Source: Berberis thunbergii (taxonomy: Eukaryota; Streptophyta; Magnoliopsida; Ranunculales; Berberidaceae). From it: DNA of 64,000 bases. This document shows, piece by piece, positions 12,124 through 23,546 of the stretch (positions within the stretch are counted from its first letter, which is position 1; every line of letters begins with the position of its first letter). The notes under the pieces are model-generated. The model had not been told where the DNA came from and ran no database searches. It saw only the letters and a program-made list of their open reading frames with translations. The translations under genes and the position numbers were made by a program. Location of the stretch: NCBI GenBank assembly GCA_003290165.1, contig QNQO01000457.1, positions 620,001 through 684,000 on the forward strand, in the 5' to 3' direction.

Positions 12124-14879
12124 GAGAGCAAATACACTGTAGTAAAACAAACAACATGAAATTGACTCTAAGCCTACATAGCAACATAATAGAAACGACA
12201 ATACCATCGCTTGTTATGCAATTACTAATGCACATAAATGAGGAAAGTACTGCAAGAGAAAATGATGTGCAAAACTCATCTGACACAAAAAAACTGTCTG
12301 GGTGATCATGTATTTGAGGGTGCAAGTATACCCAATTATAGGTGTAAAAGCAGCAGTAGAGCACAACAACGATGACAACATTACTAAGAGCACAAAACAA
12401 AACTAGTGAAAAGTTATTAAATTTGTTACAAATACAATACTAGAAGTGAAGCTGAAATAAGTTAAAAGAGTTTAAAGGTTGTTAAGTGTTACCTTCTCAA
12501 GCTCGTCTTGAACTTCCTGCATGCAATAAGGTGATGCAGGTGAAACTACAAGAAATTTCAACAGAGAGTAAATCAGTAAAGTGCTATGCAACTCTGATCA
12601 CAAGGTTATTGGTTCATCTATTCACAGTTGATCAAACTATTTATGCATTTAACAACTATAAAATCCAAACTAGCTAGAAGCAAATGTAGAGAGGGGCGTT
12701 CTTCTGAAATTATTTGACTACAAACAAATGCAAGCTTTTGGAATTCAAAGATACAATACAAAGAAAATAGACAAAACACCAAAAAATATGAGAAGGATTC
12801 ATCATTTTATTTAATTATTCATATCCTCCAGAGTTTATGGATAGTAAAGATTCAACTATGTAAGTAAATCTTGAAAGACTGTAGAGATCAATGACAAAGT
12901 GAAAAGCTCAAAGACTCAATGCAAATGAACTATTTGCATTTCTCATTTAGACTAGCAGATTATCGTTGATCTGCCTCCCATAACTACAAATCACCAGTTG
13001 ATTATGAGGGCAATTAAGCTAATCCTTTTAATTGACATTATATAACATTCACTTAAACAAAATCTAAATATATCATAGACTATGCATATGAACTATTTGC
13101 AGACCATACAGCTCCAACCCACAAACAATCAGTTTAATAATTCATAATTTTGTCAGAAAAAAAAATCTCAATGGCTGTGTTTTTCTTACATATAGCCACA
13201 CAAAATTGATCTCTTTTCTGACAACTTCGGGACAAGGGTTGTACAAGCATTAGATAATTCATGATAATGCATCATGTAGATAATAGATCGGGCCTAGGGT
13301 TGTACAAGCATTAGATAATTCATGATAATGCACCATGCATATAGTATTTGGGGAATGAATTAGTATCAAATCTAATGAAACTTTACACTTCATCATTAGT
13401 TACCATAATAATACAGTACCCAGACACCCATGATAAGAAATTAATCAACCAAAGATAAAAAGAACATTTAAATTGGACAAACTAGCACACACTTGCGTAG
13501 ATTGTCCACAAAAAGATAAGGGTGTGGATAGAGAAAAAATATACACAAAAAGGAAAACAGCTCATGCATCTCTTTCAACACTATCTTGTTGAAAGTGAAC
13601 TTGAAAGCAGAGTAATACAATCAAAGTGAAAGTCAAAGAAGTAAAAAAGGTAGAAACATGGCTGAATCTACACCCCCATCATTGTACAAATTCAAAATTC
13701 CATTCATCTATACCAACAATGATCACCAAATGGAGGTTAATAACAAAATTCCAACTCCAACAACGATACATGATTGAAACCATGTTCCAACTCCAAGCAA
13801 CAATAAGAGGGAAAAATCACCAGGACCTCACAAATTGAATTTGTCAAGCAAACCACATTAACAAAGAAAACTAGTAACATTTTTTTGATGAACTATACAA
13901 TAACTTAAAATTGCAAGTATCTTGTGTATGTAGTAACCACTGTGTGCAACCACTTATTCTAAACAATGGACTAAAGAGTATCTCATCTAGAGTGAAAATC
14001 GCAATCCACATCTCCCCATAACAAACAAACAAACAAACTCCATCAACAAACCTTGCTTCCTATCACATAGCGCAATTAATCTGGGGCATCTTTCTCTAAG
14101 AGACATTCTCATTCCACATATCATTCCAAAACCCAACTTTAGTCTCCTTACCCACTAGTCTACCTAAATACGAGCAACTTGAAATTGCCCTCTATATACT
14201 CATCCGGTATGAACATGCAATGCATTTCAATGTTGAAATTCAAGTGGCTCACAGTACAGTCAATGCACCTCAAGCGCAAAGCAGAATGTAGTAAGGCATA
14301 CGCCTTGTTACTGAAGCATATTACTCATATTCACCAATTGACTTGTTTGTAGATGTACCATATACTATACTTGGATGATACTATCATTGTTTCAGCACTC
14401 ATATATATTTCATTTGGACTCTACATAGTTTTCCTATTTGTTTGTTGCTAATATTTTTCACACGAAATTGCATGCCTCTTGTCTGTGTGTGTATGTGTGG
14501 GGTGTTTTATGCATGCCCTTTAAATCCGTTACTACATAGGCAAACAGTTTGTGCTTGTTTTCTTTTTGTAGTGTTCTTCTCTTCCTTGTGTAGATGAGGA
14601 AAGTTTATGAAAACTAAAATAATGCTGGTAAAATTAATCTGTTACTAGCAAGAAAGATCGAAAACACTGGAATGCAAATAGATAACATCATTTAAACACT
14701 AGTGAAACAACACAACCCCATCTCTACTCAAATAAAATTAGTCAATCTCTACTCAAATAAAACCATACAAATTCAAAGATAAAACCCCATTAACATCAAA
14801 ATGACCAACTGAAATCAGAAACCAAACCAAAAGAACAGAAATGCAATCTGAGAACAATCAAGCTCAAACCTTTATTTGT
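11761..14879. other. long unassigned stretch, possible introns of an unseen minus-strand gene
   Basis: No recognisable gene. Visible structure: an A-run at about 12094-12120; a candidate minus-strand exon at 12493-12545, bounded by a TTGTAG acceptor and a GTAACA donor and reading SPASPYCMQEVQDELEK, which I do not recognise; and a local 61-base-offset duplication at 13235-13357. The even AT-rich, T/A-mixed texture would suit intron sequence. Confidence 0.3.
13235..13357. repeat. two-copy direct duplication
   Basis: AGGGTTGTACAAGCATTAG followed by ATAATTCATGATAATGCA occurs at 13235 and again at 13296, nearly identical, offset 61 bases. This is a recent local slippage duplication. Confidence 0.8.
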
Positions 14880-15550
14880 AGTCAATCACTCCTAGGGCAG
14901 CAAAGCGGGTAAATCCAACACAGAGCAGAAACCCTAGAACCCACCATTTATATTTCCAACAACAACCTAAAATCTCCCTCTCCTTGTCTCATAAATTCTC
15001 TCACTCACACTTTTTGTATCGTAGTTTGTTGGTAGTGGAAGAGGAATTAGGACAAGTGAGAGATGGAAAATGGATGGATTGGACTTTAAGGTTTAGTAGT
15101 GTGTTCATCGATGAGGTCAAGTGGAGAGATCGAAAAGACGGAGGTGAGGTCGAGTGGAGAGATCAAGAGACAGGTGAGGTCAAATGAGATGATCAAAACT
15201 CATAGACCCAAAAAATTAAACACTAAAAATAAGATTTGGTGGTAAAGCTTTCTTTTTTCCCTCGTACTTAAAAATCAAACACACCCTTAAAGTTTAAGAT
15301 ATGCATTTCACCCCGTGAATATTTTCAAAAGCATGAGAAAACTTGTGAATATTTTCAAACAAAAAACCCTAACTTCACTTTCACTATTTGAAACATTTTT
15401 TTATCTCATAAAATCTTTAACTAAATTTGACCCTAATTTTGACCCGATAATACACTAGTATTATACACTGCACGCAGAATTGCCGCCCAAGTTATGTCGT
15501 GTACACTTAGATATTTCAGTCATAAAATATTTCACGAGATCAATAACCAT
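14880..15550. other. CT-rich and GAGGTCA-repeat region left of the CACTA element
   Basis: 14930-15010 has AAACCCTAG and CTCTCACTCACAC words resembling a plant 5' leader on the minus strand. 15110-15190 carries three imperfect copies of GAGGTCAAGTGGAGAGATC. No supported gene. Confidence 0.3.
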
Positions 15551-15780
15551 CACTACACCATAAATGACAATTTGTAACACATTAGCAGTGTTACTAAAAA
15601 AATTTGTAACACCAAAAAAAATCTTACAAATCATAGTGTTACAAATATTAGTAACACATCAATGTGTTACAACCTTCAAATTCCGTAACATTTTCACGTG
15701 TTACAAATTTTGTGTAACACATTGTAGTATGTTAAAATGTTCAAATATTAGCAATATCTCCACGTGTTACGATTTTTTTT
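15551..15780. repeat. CACTA left subterminal repeat region
   Basis: GTGTTAC and its complement occur about ten times in 230 bases. In En/Spm-type elements such arrays bind the accessory protein or transposase. The right side has fewer copies (20656-20732). Confidence 0.7.
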
Positions 15781-16420
15781 AAATATCACTAATCCCTGAT
15801 AAGTCAACTTGAATTGAATCTGTTATCTCAATCTATTTCCCTTACAGATCAGTATTGTCAAAGATCTCTCAATCAACAAGTGCAATAAAACCCAGATAGT
15901 AAGTAAAGTGAAACAAAAACATTTTAGAGCAAAGCTTATCAATACTCAAAGAATATTTTGAATCTTAATCCATGCAGCTGGTTTATAATCTGTCTTTTGC
16001 AGGTATATTGCTGTTGTTAAAATTGGTTGATCACTGTGTTATAAGTTTCTGATGATTCAAATCACATTGCTTCCAAATCTATAGTAAAACAAGAAAATTT
16101 GTATTGTTTACAAGAAAGTGTGAATTTGAGGAGGCAACTAAAGCATATGATGATCTAGACAAAGGTGGTATTGTTGGGTGTGTTGTTGTCGAAATTACGT
16201 AAAAAAACTCCAAAGAGCCACCAAAAAGAGGCACCGTAAAATTACATCGGTATTGTTGCCTGACTCTCCGACATTCCCACTTTCCAATTCTCCAGCACTC
16301 ATCATTATAGGGTTGTATTTCCATCATCAAAGTTCAACAATTTTAATCAATAATGTGTGGTCTCAAGTCTAAACTACAATTTTTTGCTCCACATAATGGA
16401 TTAGGCAACAACAAACTTAC
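15781..16420. other. CACTA internal sequence, no assigned gene
   Basis: A plus-strand frame near 16090-16200 reads KFVLFTRKCEFEEATKAYDDL, a coding-like stretch I do not recognise; it may be another captured fragment. The remainder shows nothing. Confidence 0.3.
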
Positions 16421-16708
16421 TTGATTCTCATCTTGGCAAAAACAAGTTCACATTGGAAAGATTTTCCCTGACCTTTGCCTCCCCAAATACCAAGGATCAA
16501 AGGAACATGTGATAGATGTGTTGTATTGAGAATGCGTCTAACATATATGAATAAGATAGCCCATTAAAGTTCTACGTCATTGTGTCAAATGGTTTATATA
16601 CCTTGATGTTAGGCAAGCTCATGAAGTTCTTGGTGATGTGAACAACTAGCTTGTTCATGAAAGCTGGTGCAATATAAAAACCATCCATATTGTTGTCAAA
16701 GTTGTACC
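16421..16708 (-). pseudogene. Rubisco activase fragment captured in CACTA
   Basis: Two adjacent exon pieces. The upstream one (about 16602-16708) reads DNNMDGFYIAPAFMNKLVV and ends in LPNIK at a GTATAT donor. The downstream one (16421-16506) reads VPLILGIWGGKGQGKSF, then QCELVFAKM. GIWGGKGQGKS is the Walker A nucleotide-binding loop of Rubisco activase, the chloroplast AAA+ protein that remodels inhibited Rubisco. The intron between the two exons is retained, but its acceptor reads AT instead of AG. Only about 60 of more than 400 residues remain and no transit peptide is present. This is a non-functional genomic capture. Recognition of the family is secure. Confidence 0.88.
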
Positions 16709-16987
16709 TACAACATAGGTTCCAATTTAGATCAATTTGATTTGATGTACCCAGACTCGAAGCAAGCACTTTTAGTTTGATGTACAATACTAAGTTTTAC
16801 TAAACATCCAATAACATTCTACATAGTTAGAGATGTGTCTAAACAAAATATTAGAGAAATTTTACATTCAAAATGATATTCCACCTTGATCATATACATT
16901 CTGCACAATTAGAGATATGTTTACTGAACATCCAATAACTGTTAACGACAAAATTTACACTTGTTTAATGATTGAATTGACAATTAC

Positions 16988-17130
16988 CTTAAAAACAGCC
17001 AAGAAGTTGCTGACTATACCAAGGATAGAAGCAGTCACTAACAATCCTGCGCTAATATCATTTTGCCCGATATCAAATAAGGCTTTCAAGAAATAGTCCT
17101 CTTTAGGTAACAATTCACTGAAAATGCCTC
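16988..17130 (-). pseudogene. unrecognised captured exon
   Basis: A 143-base exon with a CTGCAG acceptor and GTAATT donor reads GIFSELLPKEDYFLKALFD, then IGQNDISAGLLVTASILG and VSNFLAVFK. The hydrophobic second half could be membrane-spanning. It sits between the Rubisco activase and histidine kinase fragments in the same orientation, so it is probably another captured host exon. I do not recognise the family. Confidence 0.5.
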
Positions 17131-17204
17131 CTGCAGTTGATAAGTAAAAAATCAATAAGTGATTAATCAGCCAACACTAATATTACTTCGTAGAGTTAAA
17201 ATGG

Positions 17205-17830
17205 ATACCTCTTCATAGGACTCTGGCAGACATCTTCACTGTTATATATATTTGTGTTAGCAATTGCGTATATTTACAAAAAAGTTAAGATTTTTACATA
17301 GTTAGGTGTTATTTACAACATAAGTAACCGATGATAGAAAAGAAAAAGACACTGACCATTTTATGTATAAAAGATAGTTTCATAATTATACCATAACAAT
17401 TGTAAAGTTCAAAATATAATACTATTGCCTTTCTTTTTCTTTAATAGTTTAGATTAGGGGGCCCTTCAGATATTGACCATTTTCTATCATTTGGTATATA
17501 TTTGTAGGGTTCTAGAAATCCAAAATGTATAATTAACTAATGAACAATCTAAACAAGCTTTTTTTTTTTTTTTTTTGGTATAGAAAATTCTGTAGAGTTC
17601 TAAAGATCCAAAATATATAGTTTGCCAGACGCAGAGTGCAGATATTCACTATTCTTCGTAAAACTCTGGTATACATCTTCACTGTTAAATATATTTGTTT
17701 AGCAATTGTGTGTGTTTACACAAAGTTTAGATTTCTACACAATTAGGTACTATTTTACAACAAAAGCAACCGATGATAGAAAATGAGAAAAGATACTGAC
17801 CATTTTATTTATAAAAGTGAGTTAGGGATG
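17205..17830. repeat. two-copy direct repeat inside the CACTA element
   Basis: 17205-17400 and 17645-17830 share CATCTTCACTGTTA, AGCAATTG(C/T)GT, AACCGATGATAGAAAA and ACTGACCATTTTAT, in the same order and orientation, offset about 435 bases. A poly-T run (about 17562-17577) and TTGGTATA sequence lie between them. The cause may be internal duplication, or insertion of a small element followed by unequal exchange. Confidence 0.7.
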
Positions 17831-18185
17831 ACCATATCTTTTATGTTTTCCATTGCAAATGATCTTTGTCCTTTTGCTAATAAAGAGGGGAGATGTTAGA
17901 CGCTTGAGGTTGAAGATGACTACATGTCTTCTGTTTTCCAGAGAAAAAAATGCCCCTTGCCCCCTCTACTAGTAAAACATATCAATTTTGCGAGTAACTG
18001 TCATCTTTGCCTCAAATCTCCCTTCTTTCAATTTCTTTCCCCCTTCTCATGATTTACTTTTATTTCTTTCTGTGGATTTTTTTCTTTAAAACCCCACACA
18101 ACCTTATAATTGTTCTAAGTATAGGTTTTGAGAATGAGAATCTTACTCAAATGTGAGAATAGAAGATAATCCATATAATACTTAC
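17831..18185. other. CACTA internal non-coding sequence
   Basis: T-rich and C-rich sequence directly downstream of the histidine kinase fragment. No motif is seen. Confidence 0.4.
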
Positions 18186-18570
18186 TTTGATAGAATTACT
18201 CATGAGATTTGTGATGATTTGTCTAAATCTCCCTGGATCACCAATTAGAACTTCAGGAACACGGTCTGAGATGTAAACTGCCAACTGCTCTCCATCAACA
18301 CAAAATTCTTAGGGTGAGGAAAAAAGACTTGGAGCACCAAAATTCACCTATATTCCTTTTTCTGAGACTTTCCAGAAAATAGTGACAAAATATCATCTAA
18401 GATGGCTCGCAAATCAAACCGAATAGCCTCAAGCTCAATTTTACCATATTCAATCCTGGCTTGATCCAAAACCTTATTTATAAGTGAAACAAGAGTTCTA
18501 CCACTACCCTGAGTTGTTCTTACATAATCTTGATGTGTTATGTCTAGTTCTGTGTCCATGAGCATCTGCA
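18186..18570 (-). pseudogene. cytokinin-receptor-type histidine kinase fragment captured in CACTA
   Basis: The exon at about 18345-18560 follows a TTGCAG acceptor and reads MLMDTELDITHQDYVRTTQ, then LVSLINKVLDQARIE and RFDLRAILDDILSLFSGKSQ. The piece at 18186-18290 reads QLAVYISDRVPEVLIGDPGR, then FRQIITNLMSNSIK at a GTAAGT donor. These are the region after the phospho-accepting histidine and the start of the ATPase domain (N box, ITNLMSNSIK) of AHK2/3/4-type cytokinin receptors, which sense cytokinin at the ER and plasma membrane. The histidine itself, the CHASE sensor domain and the receiver are absent. An intron is retained and the join between the pieces is damaged. Family recognition is strong; which paralogue is unknown. 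Confidence 0.85.
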
Positions 18571-18954
18571 ACATCCCCGAATATACAATAACACTTATGT
18601 TAACCCACCGCTCTATAGTCTATTTCCCAATGGGACAAACATACTGGTAATTTATCATTTGTTCTCACCTAGATAACACACAAGGACTGCCTACTTCTCC
18701 ATCAGATAGACCACAACAATACAAAAATATTTTAAGAAAAGGAAAACTAAATAGAGGAGGTTTGCTAGATTGTAAATCCATAAGGTTGAATGACTATAAG
18801 TCATATATGATCATTACAATTTAAGCTCTCCTAAATGAGGCCTAAGCAAGTTCTATGGAGTTAAGGCGGTTTACTAATCATCAAGTTCATTAGTATTAAA
18901 AGGTATACCATTATCTGTTAAAAATAATCTAGGTCTGTTGATTCTTCAAATAAG
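18571..18954. other. CACTA internal sequence between captured fragments
   Basis: AT-rich and non-coding. No transposon end is visible, so this is either captured intron or CACTA filler. Confidence 0.35.
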
Positions 18955-19275
18955 CAGGCTTGTGCAATCCCAGCATTATTCACAAGATGGTCCACTGCCA
19001 ACCAAATCATTGTCATTTTAAGATGTAACTAACTACGAAACTATTGTGTTCATTATAAGATAAATGTGATTAGTCTACTTACATCGTCCAAAGTGTTCGA
19101 TGGTTTCATCCACAAATCGTTTACAATCCTCTTTCTTGGAAACATCAGCACATATCACAAGAGTATCAGGGGAGCCATATTCACGAGTTCGCTCTACAAC
19201 CTCTCGAAGACGGTTCTCCCTCCTAGCAACAAGGGATAAACAAGCTCTTCTTTTTGCATATTGGTATGCTAATTG
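18955..19275 (-). pseudogene. steroleosin-like short-chain dehydrogenase fragment captured in CACTA
   Basis: The exon at 19083-19275 (TACACAG acceptor, GTAAGT donor) reads QLAYQYAKRRACLSLVARR, then ENRLREV and DVSKKEDCKRFVDETIEHFG. The next exon (about 18955-18994) gives LDHLVNNAGIAQAC. Spliced in phase, the junction reads HFGRLDHLVNNAGI, so the intron is correctly placed. LVNNAG is the structural motif of short-chain dehydrogenases. The ARRENRLREV block fits the plant HSD/steroleosin group of oil-body or ER 11-beta-hydroxysteroid-dehydrogenase-like enzymes. The TGxxxGIG cofactor loop exon and the YxxxK catalytic region are missing. Confidence 0.85.
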
Positions 19276-20369
19276 CTGTGTATGACAAACAAAGCACAAA
19301 TGCTCTCCGTTTCAATTCCTTGTCAATGTTGATTTTTATTCTTTGTAAAACTGATTGAGAGCTATGGTAGTCGAACAATTAGAAAGAGGAACAAATTAAG
19401 AGATACCTCATACTCTAAGGAGCTTTAAGGTCATAAAAGATAAGATTGTCATAATACGCTAGTAATTAGAATTACTATGGTTCTCCTACAATAACAGTCA
19501 ATGTTCCCCATTTTTTTACATGCCAAGTGGATGACCTACACACTTACATATTATTACCCTTCTTTTCCCATTTATCAGTGAGATTTTTGTGGCATGAACC
19601 TTCTGATTTAGGAAAAAGTACTAATCAAGCAACTAAACCAACATTAATAAGTATTTCAAATTTGTAAATGAACCTTAATTTGAAGGAAAACTACAGAGAT
19701 GCATACAAGCCCTTAAGGCCACTGATTCGAGTTTGCAAACTCTGTAAAGATGAAGAATGTGTAGCTACAGAGAGAGTTTGCAAAATAAAGCGAGTTACAA
19801 ATCAAGCTCAAAGTACATTCACAATCTTTGAATCCAAAACAGTACACAAGAAATCAATTAAGATTCCAAGTAAATTGTTGATTCAATTGAACAAAAACCT
19901 AAAAATTCAACAAAGGGACAAATACATTTCGAATTGAATCTAAAGCAAAGCAACTAATGAGATACGAAACGAAACAATGAAGAAGTATTTGATATGGAAT
20001 TGATGAAATTTGGGTTTCAATGAAGAAACTCACTATTGTTTCAGACACTTGTGCTGCTGTTTGCAAGAAGAAGTGCGAGCGAGAGAGTTTTCTAGCTTGT
20101 CCGCGCTTCTTCAAATTTACTAAAATCAACAGACATCTTCGATCGAGAGATAGAAATCGATTCATCAGAGAGATAGAAATCGATTGAGATTGAGATTGAG
20201 ATAGAAATCGATCGTGAGCGAGATAGATATCAATCGAGAACGATGGATTCATTGATCGAGACTGAGAGATTTGTGAAATTTGAGCTTGTTTTTAGGTTTT
20301 GTAAGGGGTTTTTTTGTTGTTGTTGGAGAAGATGGTTTAGAGAAGAAATGAATAATAAATGGTTAAGAG
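19276..20369. other. right internal part of the CACTA element
   Basis: No captured gene is recognised. 20120-20245 is made of imperfect GAGATAGAAATCGAT units and resembles a plant 5' leader reading leftward. It could be the start of a chimeric transcript across the captured fragments, an inference from position only. Confidence 0.35.
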
Positions 20370-20547
20370 TAATTCTACAGGGCCTGGGTCCCCCAGCCTG
20401 TTTGCTGCCTGGGTGGGGTAAAAAGACATTTTTGCCCCCCCTTCTTTAAACACTTTCTCTAAAAAGTAGTTAAAAAGGGGGGGCAAAAGTGTCTTTTTGC
20501 CCCACCCAGGCAACAACCTCGCTGGTTGACCCAGGCCAGCTAGAATT
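20370..20547. mobile_element. fold-back MITE, copy 1
   Basis: Ends TAATTCTA and TAGAATT, with arms containing GCCTGGGTGGGGTAAAAAGAC on the left and its inverted match near 20490-20510. Almost the whole element pairs with itself around a short centre near 20455. A close copy lies at 46414-46601. No coding capacity. It is nested inside the CACTA element. Confidence 0.8.
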
Positions 20548-20735
20548 TCGGCTTAACTAAATGTAATTTTTTATTTCTTACTTATTTTTATAAATAATAT
20601 ATTTATTAAAATTATTAATAGTAACTTTACTTAATAATTACTAACATCTTTTTGGGTTACAAGAATTGTAACACAATTAAGAATTACAAATTAAAACATA
20701 TTGATGTTACGAATTGCCATTTTAGTGTAGTGCAT

Positions 20736-21608
20736 GTTATCGACCTGAATTTTATACTTCAATTTTGTTTTGTATATATTTGTTAGTTAGAGATAGGTGA
20801 CTATGGATTCTATGAAAATGACAATAGATGTCATAGTAGTAAGAGAGACACAAAGCGCATTTAAATTTATTTGGCATGCACAAAGATACAATTACTAGTA
20901 CAATAATAATATGTTTGAGGGTTGCCTTAAAAGGAATTAATTTCTAGTTTACTAGCATTTAATTTCTAGTTTGAACCTAAAACCCTAATTCAACCCAAAC
21001 ATTAACCCCTTGTCTAGCAATAAATTTTTTTTATATAATTTTTAAAACTCGACATAGAAGGAAAAAAATTCGTTGAAATGATTTTACAAGTTCCAATTTT
21101 TCATTTAATAGAATTACATATTTCCAATGTATGTTTTGTAAACCATATGACAAGATGAGGTTTGATTTTTTTAATGGTAACCTATAATTTGTTTTCATAT
21201 TTGATAATTTAGTAACTTTTTGAATCCAAGTACCAAGGTTGGCACAGCCACATGCTGTGAAAAGTATATGGTCGTGTTGTGGCACGACTAGTACACTAGT
21301 CAATATTAGAGCACAAGTTGTGTCATGCTTGTAATTTTTTCTTTTCTTCTTAGGGTGTGTTTGGTTGTATTGAATCTTATTCCATAACATTCCATACCAT
21401 GGACTTGACCAACTTTGTTGTTTGATTATTCATGGGAATTGGAGTCCAATTCCTATTGTGAATATTTTGTTGTCTAAAACTAATTATGAGATTTTTTTTA
21501 TTATGGAGGTCCCACAATTCCCCCAAATCAATTCTACTTTATATATATATATATATTAAAATAATTAAAAATATTTTATAACAATTTATACGAGTACAAA
21601 AAACTTAT
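20736..21608. other. unassigned AT-rich stretch
   Basis: Contains a partial MITE end at 21353 (GGGTGTGTTTGGTTG, as at 37333) and a short (TA)n run near 21540-21555. No gene is seen. Confidence 0.4.
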
Positions 21609-21889
21609 CACTACAAGAAATCTAGCATTAGGTGTCAAACGTTTATGTGACGCTTCAAAAATTGTAACTGTTTTCCTGTTTAGGTGAGGAATTTTGATGA
21701 GTTGTCACCTATTTGTTTAAGTGAAGTTTTGGTTTCCAATTCCTCACATAAACATTTTGAAATCGACACACTATAAAGACGGGAAAAAATGGCGCATAAA
21801 AAAATATCTTTGGTGAGAAAAATTAACACATGATCACATTTCATCGAAACCCATGAGTGAGAAAATAAAAAACCCAAGATTGACTAACA

Positions 21890-22110
21890 GGGGGGTATTC
21901 AATCATGTATTTTAATAGATTCTGAAAGATTTTAAAGTCCATTAAAATATAGGGGTATTCAATTAAGGATTTAAAACAATACAATGAAATCCAGGGGTAT
22001 TCAATCATGGATTTTAAATGATTGTTTTATAATCCATTAAAATCATGGGGTATTCAATCATGGATTTTAAACAATACAATAAAATCTAGGGGTATTCAAA
22101 CAACAGGAGA
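21890..22110. repeat. array of five MITE termini (GGGGTATTCAAT)
   Basis: GGGGTATTCAA begins at about 21892, 21952, 21994, 22047 and 22089, mostly followed by TCATGGATTTTAAA. This suggests repeated self-insertion or duplication of one MITE end. The inverted partner is at 26040-26250. The end sequence suggests a PIF/Harbinger- or hAT-like family, but I cannot decide which. Confidence 0.65.
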
Positions 22111-22179
22111 TTTTAATGGATTTGTTGACTTGATGGACTTTGAAGGATTTATTTGTGAAAGATATAAATATCAAAGTCA

Positions 22180-23546
22180 TTTCCAAATCCGGCCATTTAC
22201 CTTCGGATTTCAATTTCTCTACTCCCTCTCGTCCCAACTCGCTCTCACCAACAACTTCTCTACTACGCTATCTCTCCCCTGCAAAGCTTTCCCCAGCGTT
22301 GCTCGCCTCTTCTCCACTTCTTCTTCTTCTTCACATCTTCAGTTATTATTCTTCTTCTTCACATCTTCTTCACTTATCCAAAAGAAAAGCTCCTTGAAAA
22401 AATACCTGATCTGAGACCGACTGAGTGAGTCATCTTTCTATCTGTTTTTCTTTTCTTGTTTCAATTTTACAACTAGTTATAGTACCAGTTATTGGTTTCG
22501 ATTTCGATGTTTAGTTAGCTAGGGTTTCTTTCTTTTCCCACAAATCAAATCAAATGAGGGAAGGGAAGTTTGGGTTGTTTAGGGTTTGAGAAAACCTCAG
22601 GAACCCTTTAACCCAACTCACCCAAACTAAACTAATGAATGAATACCAATAGGTTTCTGGAGTATCTAGAGTAGAAGAAGAAGAAGGAGTAAACACCACC
22701 GCCCCTATTCCAACCACCAGGACCATCTACAATGGCCCATCACAGGCAGCCATCACCGTCGACTCCTCGCTTTGATATAGCACATGATAGGTGTTCATTA
22801 GTGATTGGTATCATATTTATTTGGTCAATATTCATTGATCATCTAGCTTAAATGTTTTATCTTTAGATGTATGTTCTTGTTTCATAAATCATGCCATGTA
22901 TATTGAAAAATTTCAGTATCCACGTGCTCATTTCATTATCCCCTCCCTCTATACCCCAAGGGTGCTTCCAGATCTTTTATTTTTGGTGTTTTTCTATGAC
23001 TGAATTTTTTGCTCGTGTATTCAATCTGTAATCATACATGTTGATTATATGATCCATTCAAATAGGTTATAATTTGTGGGTAAGATGCAAAACTAACTGT
23101 TATGCTAAATGCTTTTTTTTTCTCCAACATTTGGGTGTAAGCATTTTGAAAGGAAAAGAAAACTTACCCTTTAAATGCCTAGATGTGTCTTGTAAACCTT
23201 GGTCGTGTCTGTGCTTCAATGTATTAATTTCTGAAGCTTCTGAAAACATTGGTTATCTGTAAAGTTTGCTCTTTGTGATATGACAATGAACTTAGACATA
23301 GACTGGTAGTCACAGTTGACATCTTTTATATTCATTTCCTTTTCCTCTCCCAAATTGTTGTCATTAGTTATCACATAGATTTGATTCATTTGAACTGAGT
23401 ATCAATGTATGTTCTCGTCTAAACAACTACTATATTGACAAATTTATACAGTAGGATTTGCTGTTATGACTTGCATTTACTGATAAAATGAAGGGTCAAA
23501 GTGACAGTTTTTATTTATTGATTATACAAATACTATAACATCAAAG
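22180..23546. other. leader-like and intron-like sequence upstream of the securin-like exons
   Basis: 22200-22400 is a CT-rich stretch resembling a plant 5' leader. A possible plus-strand exon at 22733 reads MAHHRQPSPSTPRFDIAHDR and then stops. The rest is T-rich, intron-like. No securin motif is seen here. Confidence 0.3.

Larger units (their letters stand above)
15551..20732 (-). mobile_element. CACTA-type element carrying host gene fragments (Pack-CACTA)
   Basis: The left end CACTACACCATAAATGAC is an inverted match of the right end CATTTTAGTGTAGTG. Both continue into AATT(T/C)GTAAC blocks. CAT flanks both sides (15548-15550 and 20733-20735), the 3-base duplication of CACTA (En/Spm) elements. 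The left 230 bases contain many inverted and direct GTGTTAC/GTAACAC words, the usual subterminal binding repeats. No transposase is seen in 5.2 kb. Instead it holds fragments of four or more unrelated genes, all reading on the minus strand and keeping introns. It is therefore non-autonomous and fits the Pack-CACTA class. Confidence 0.85.
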
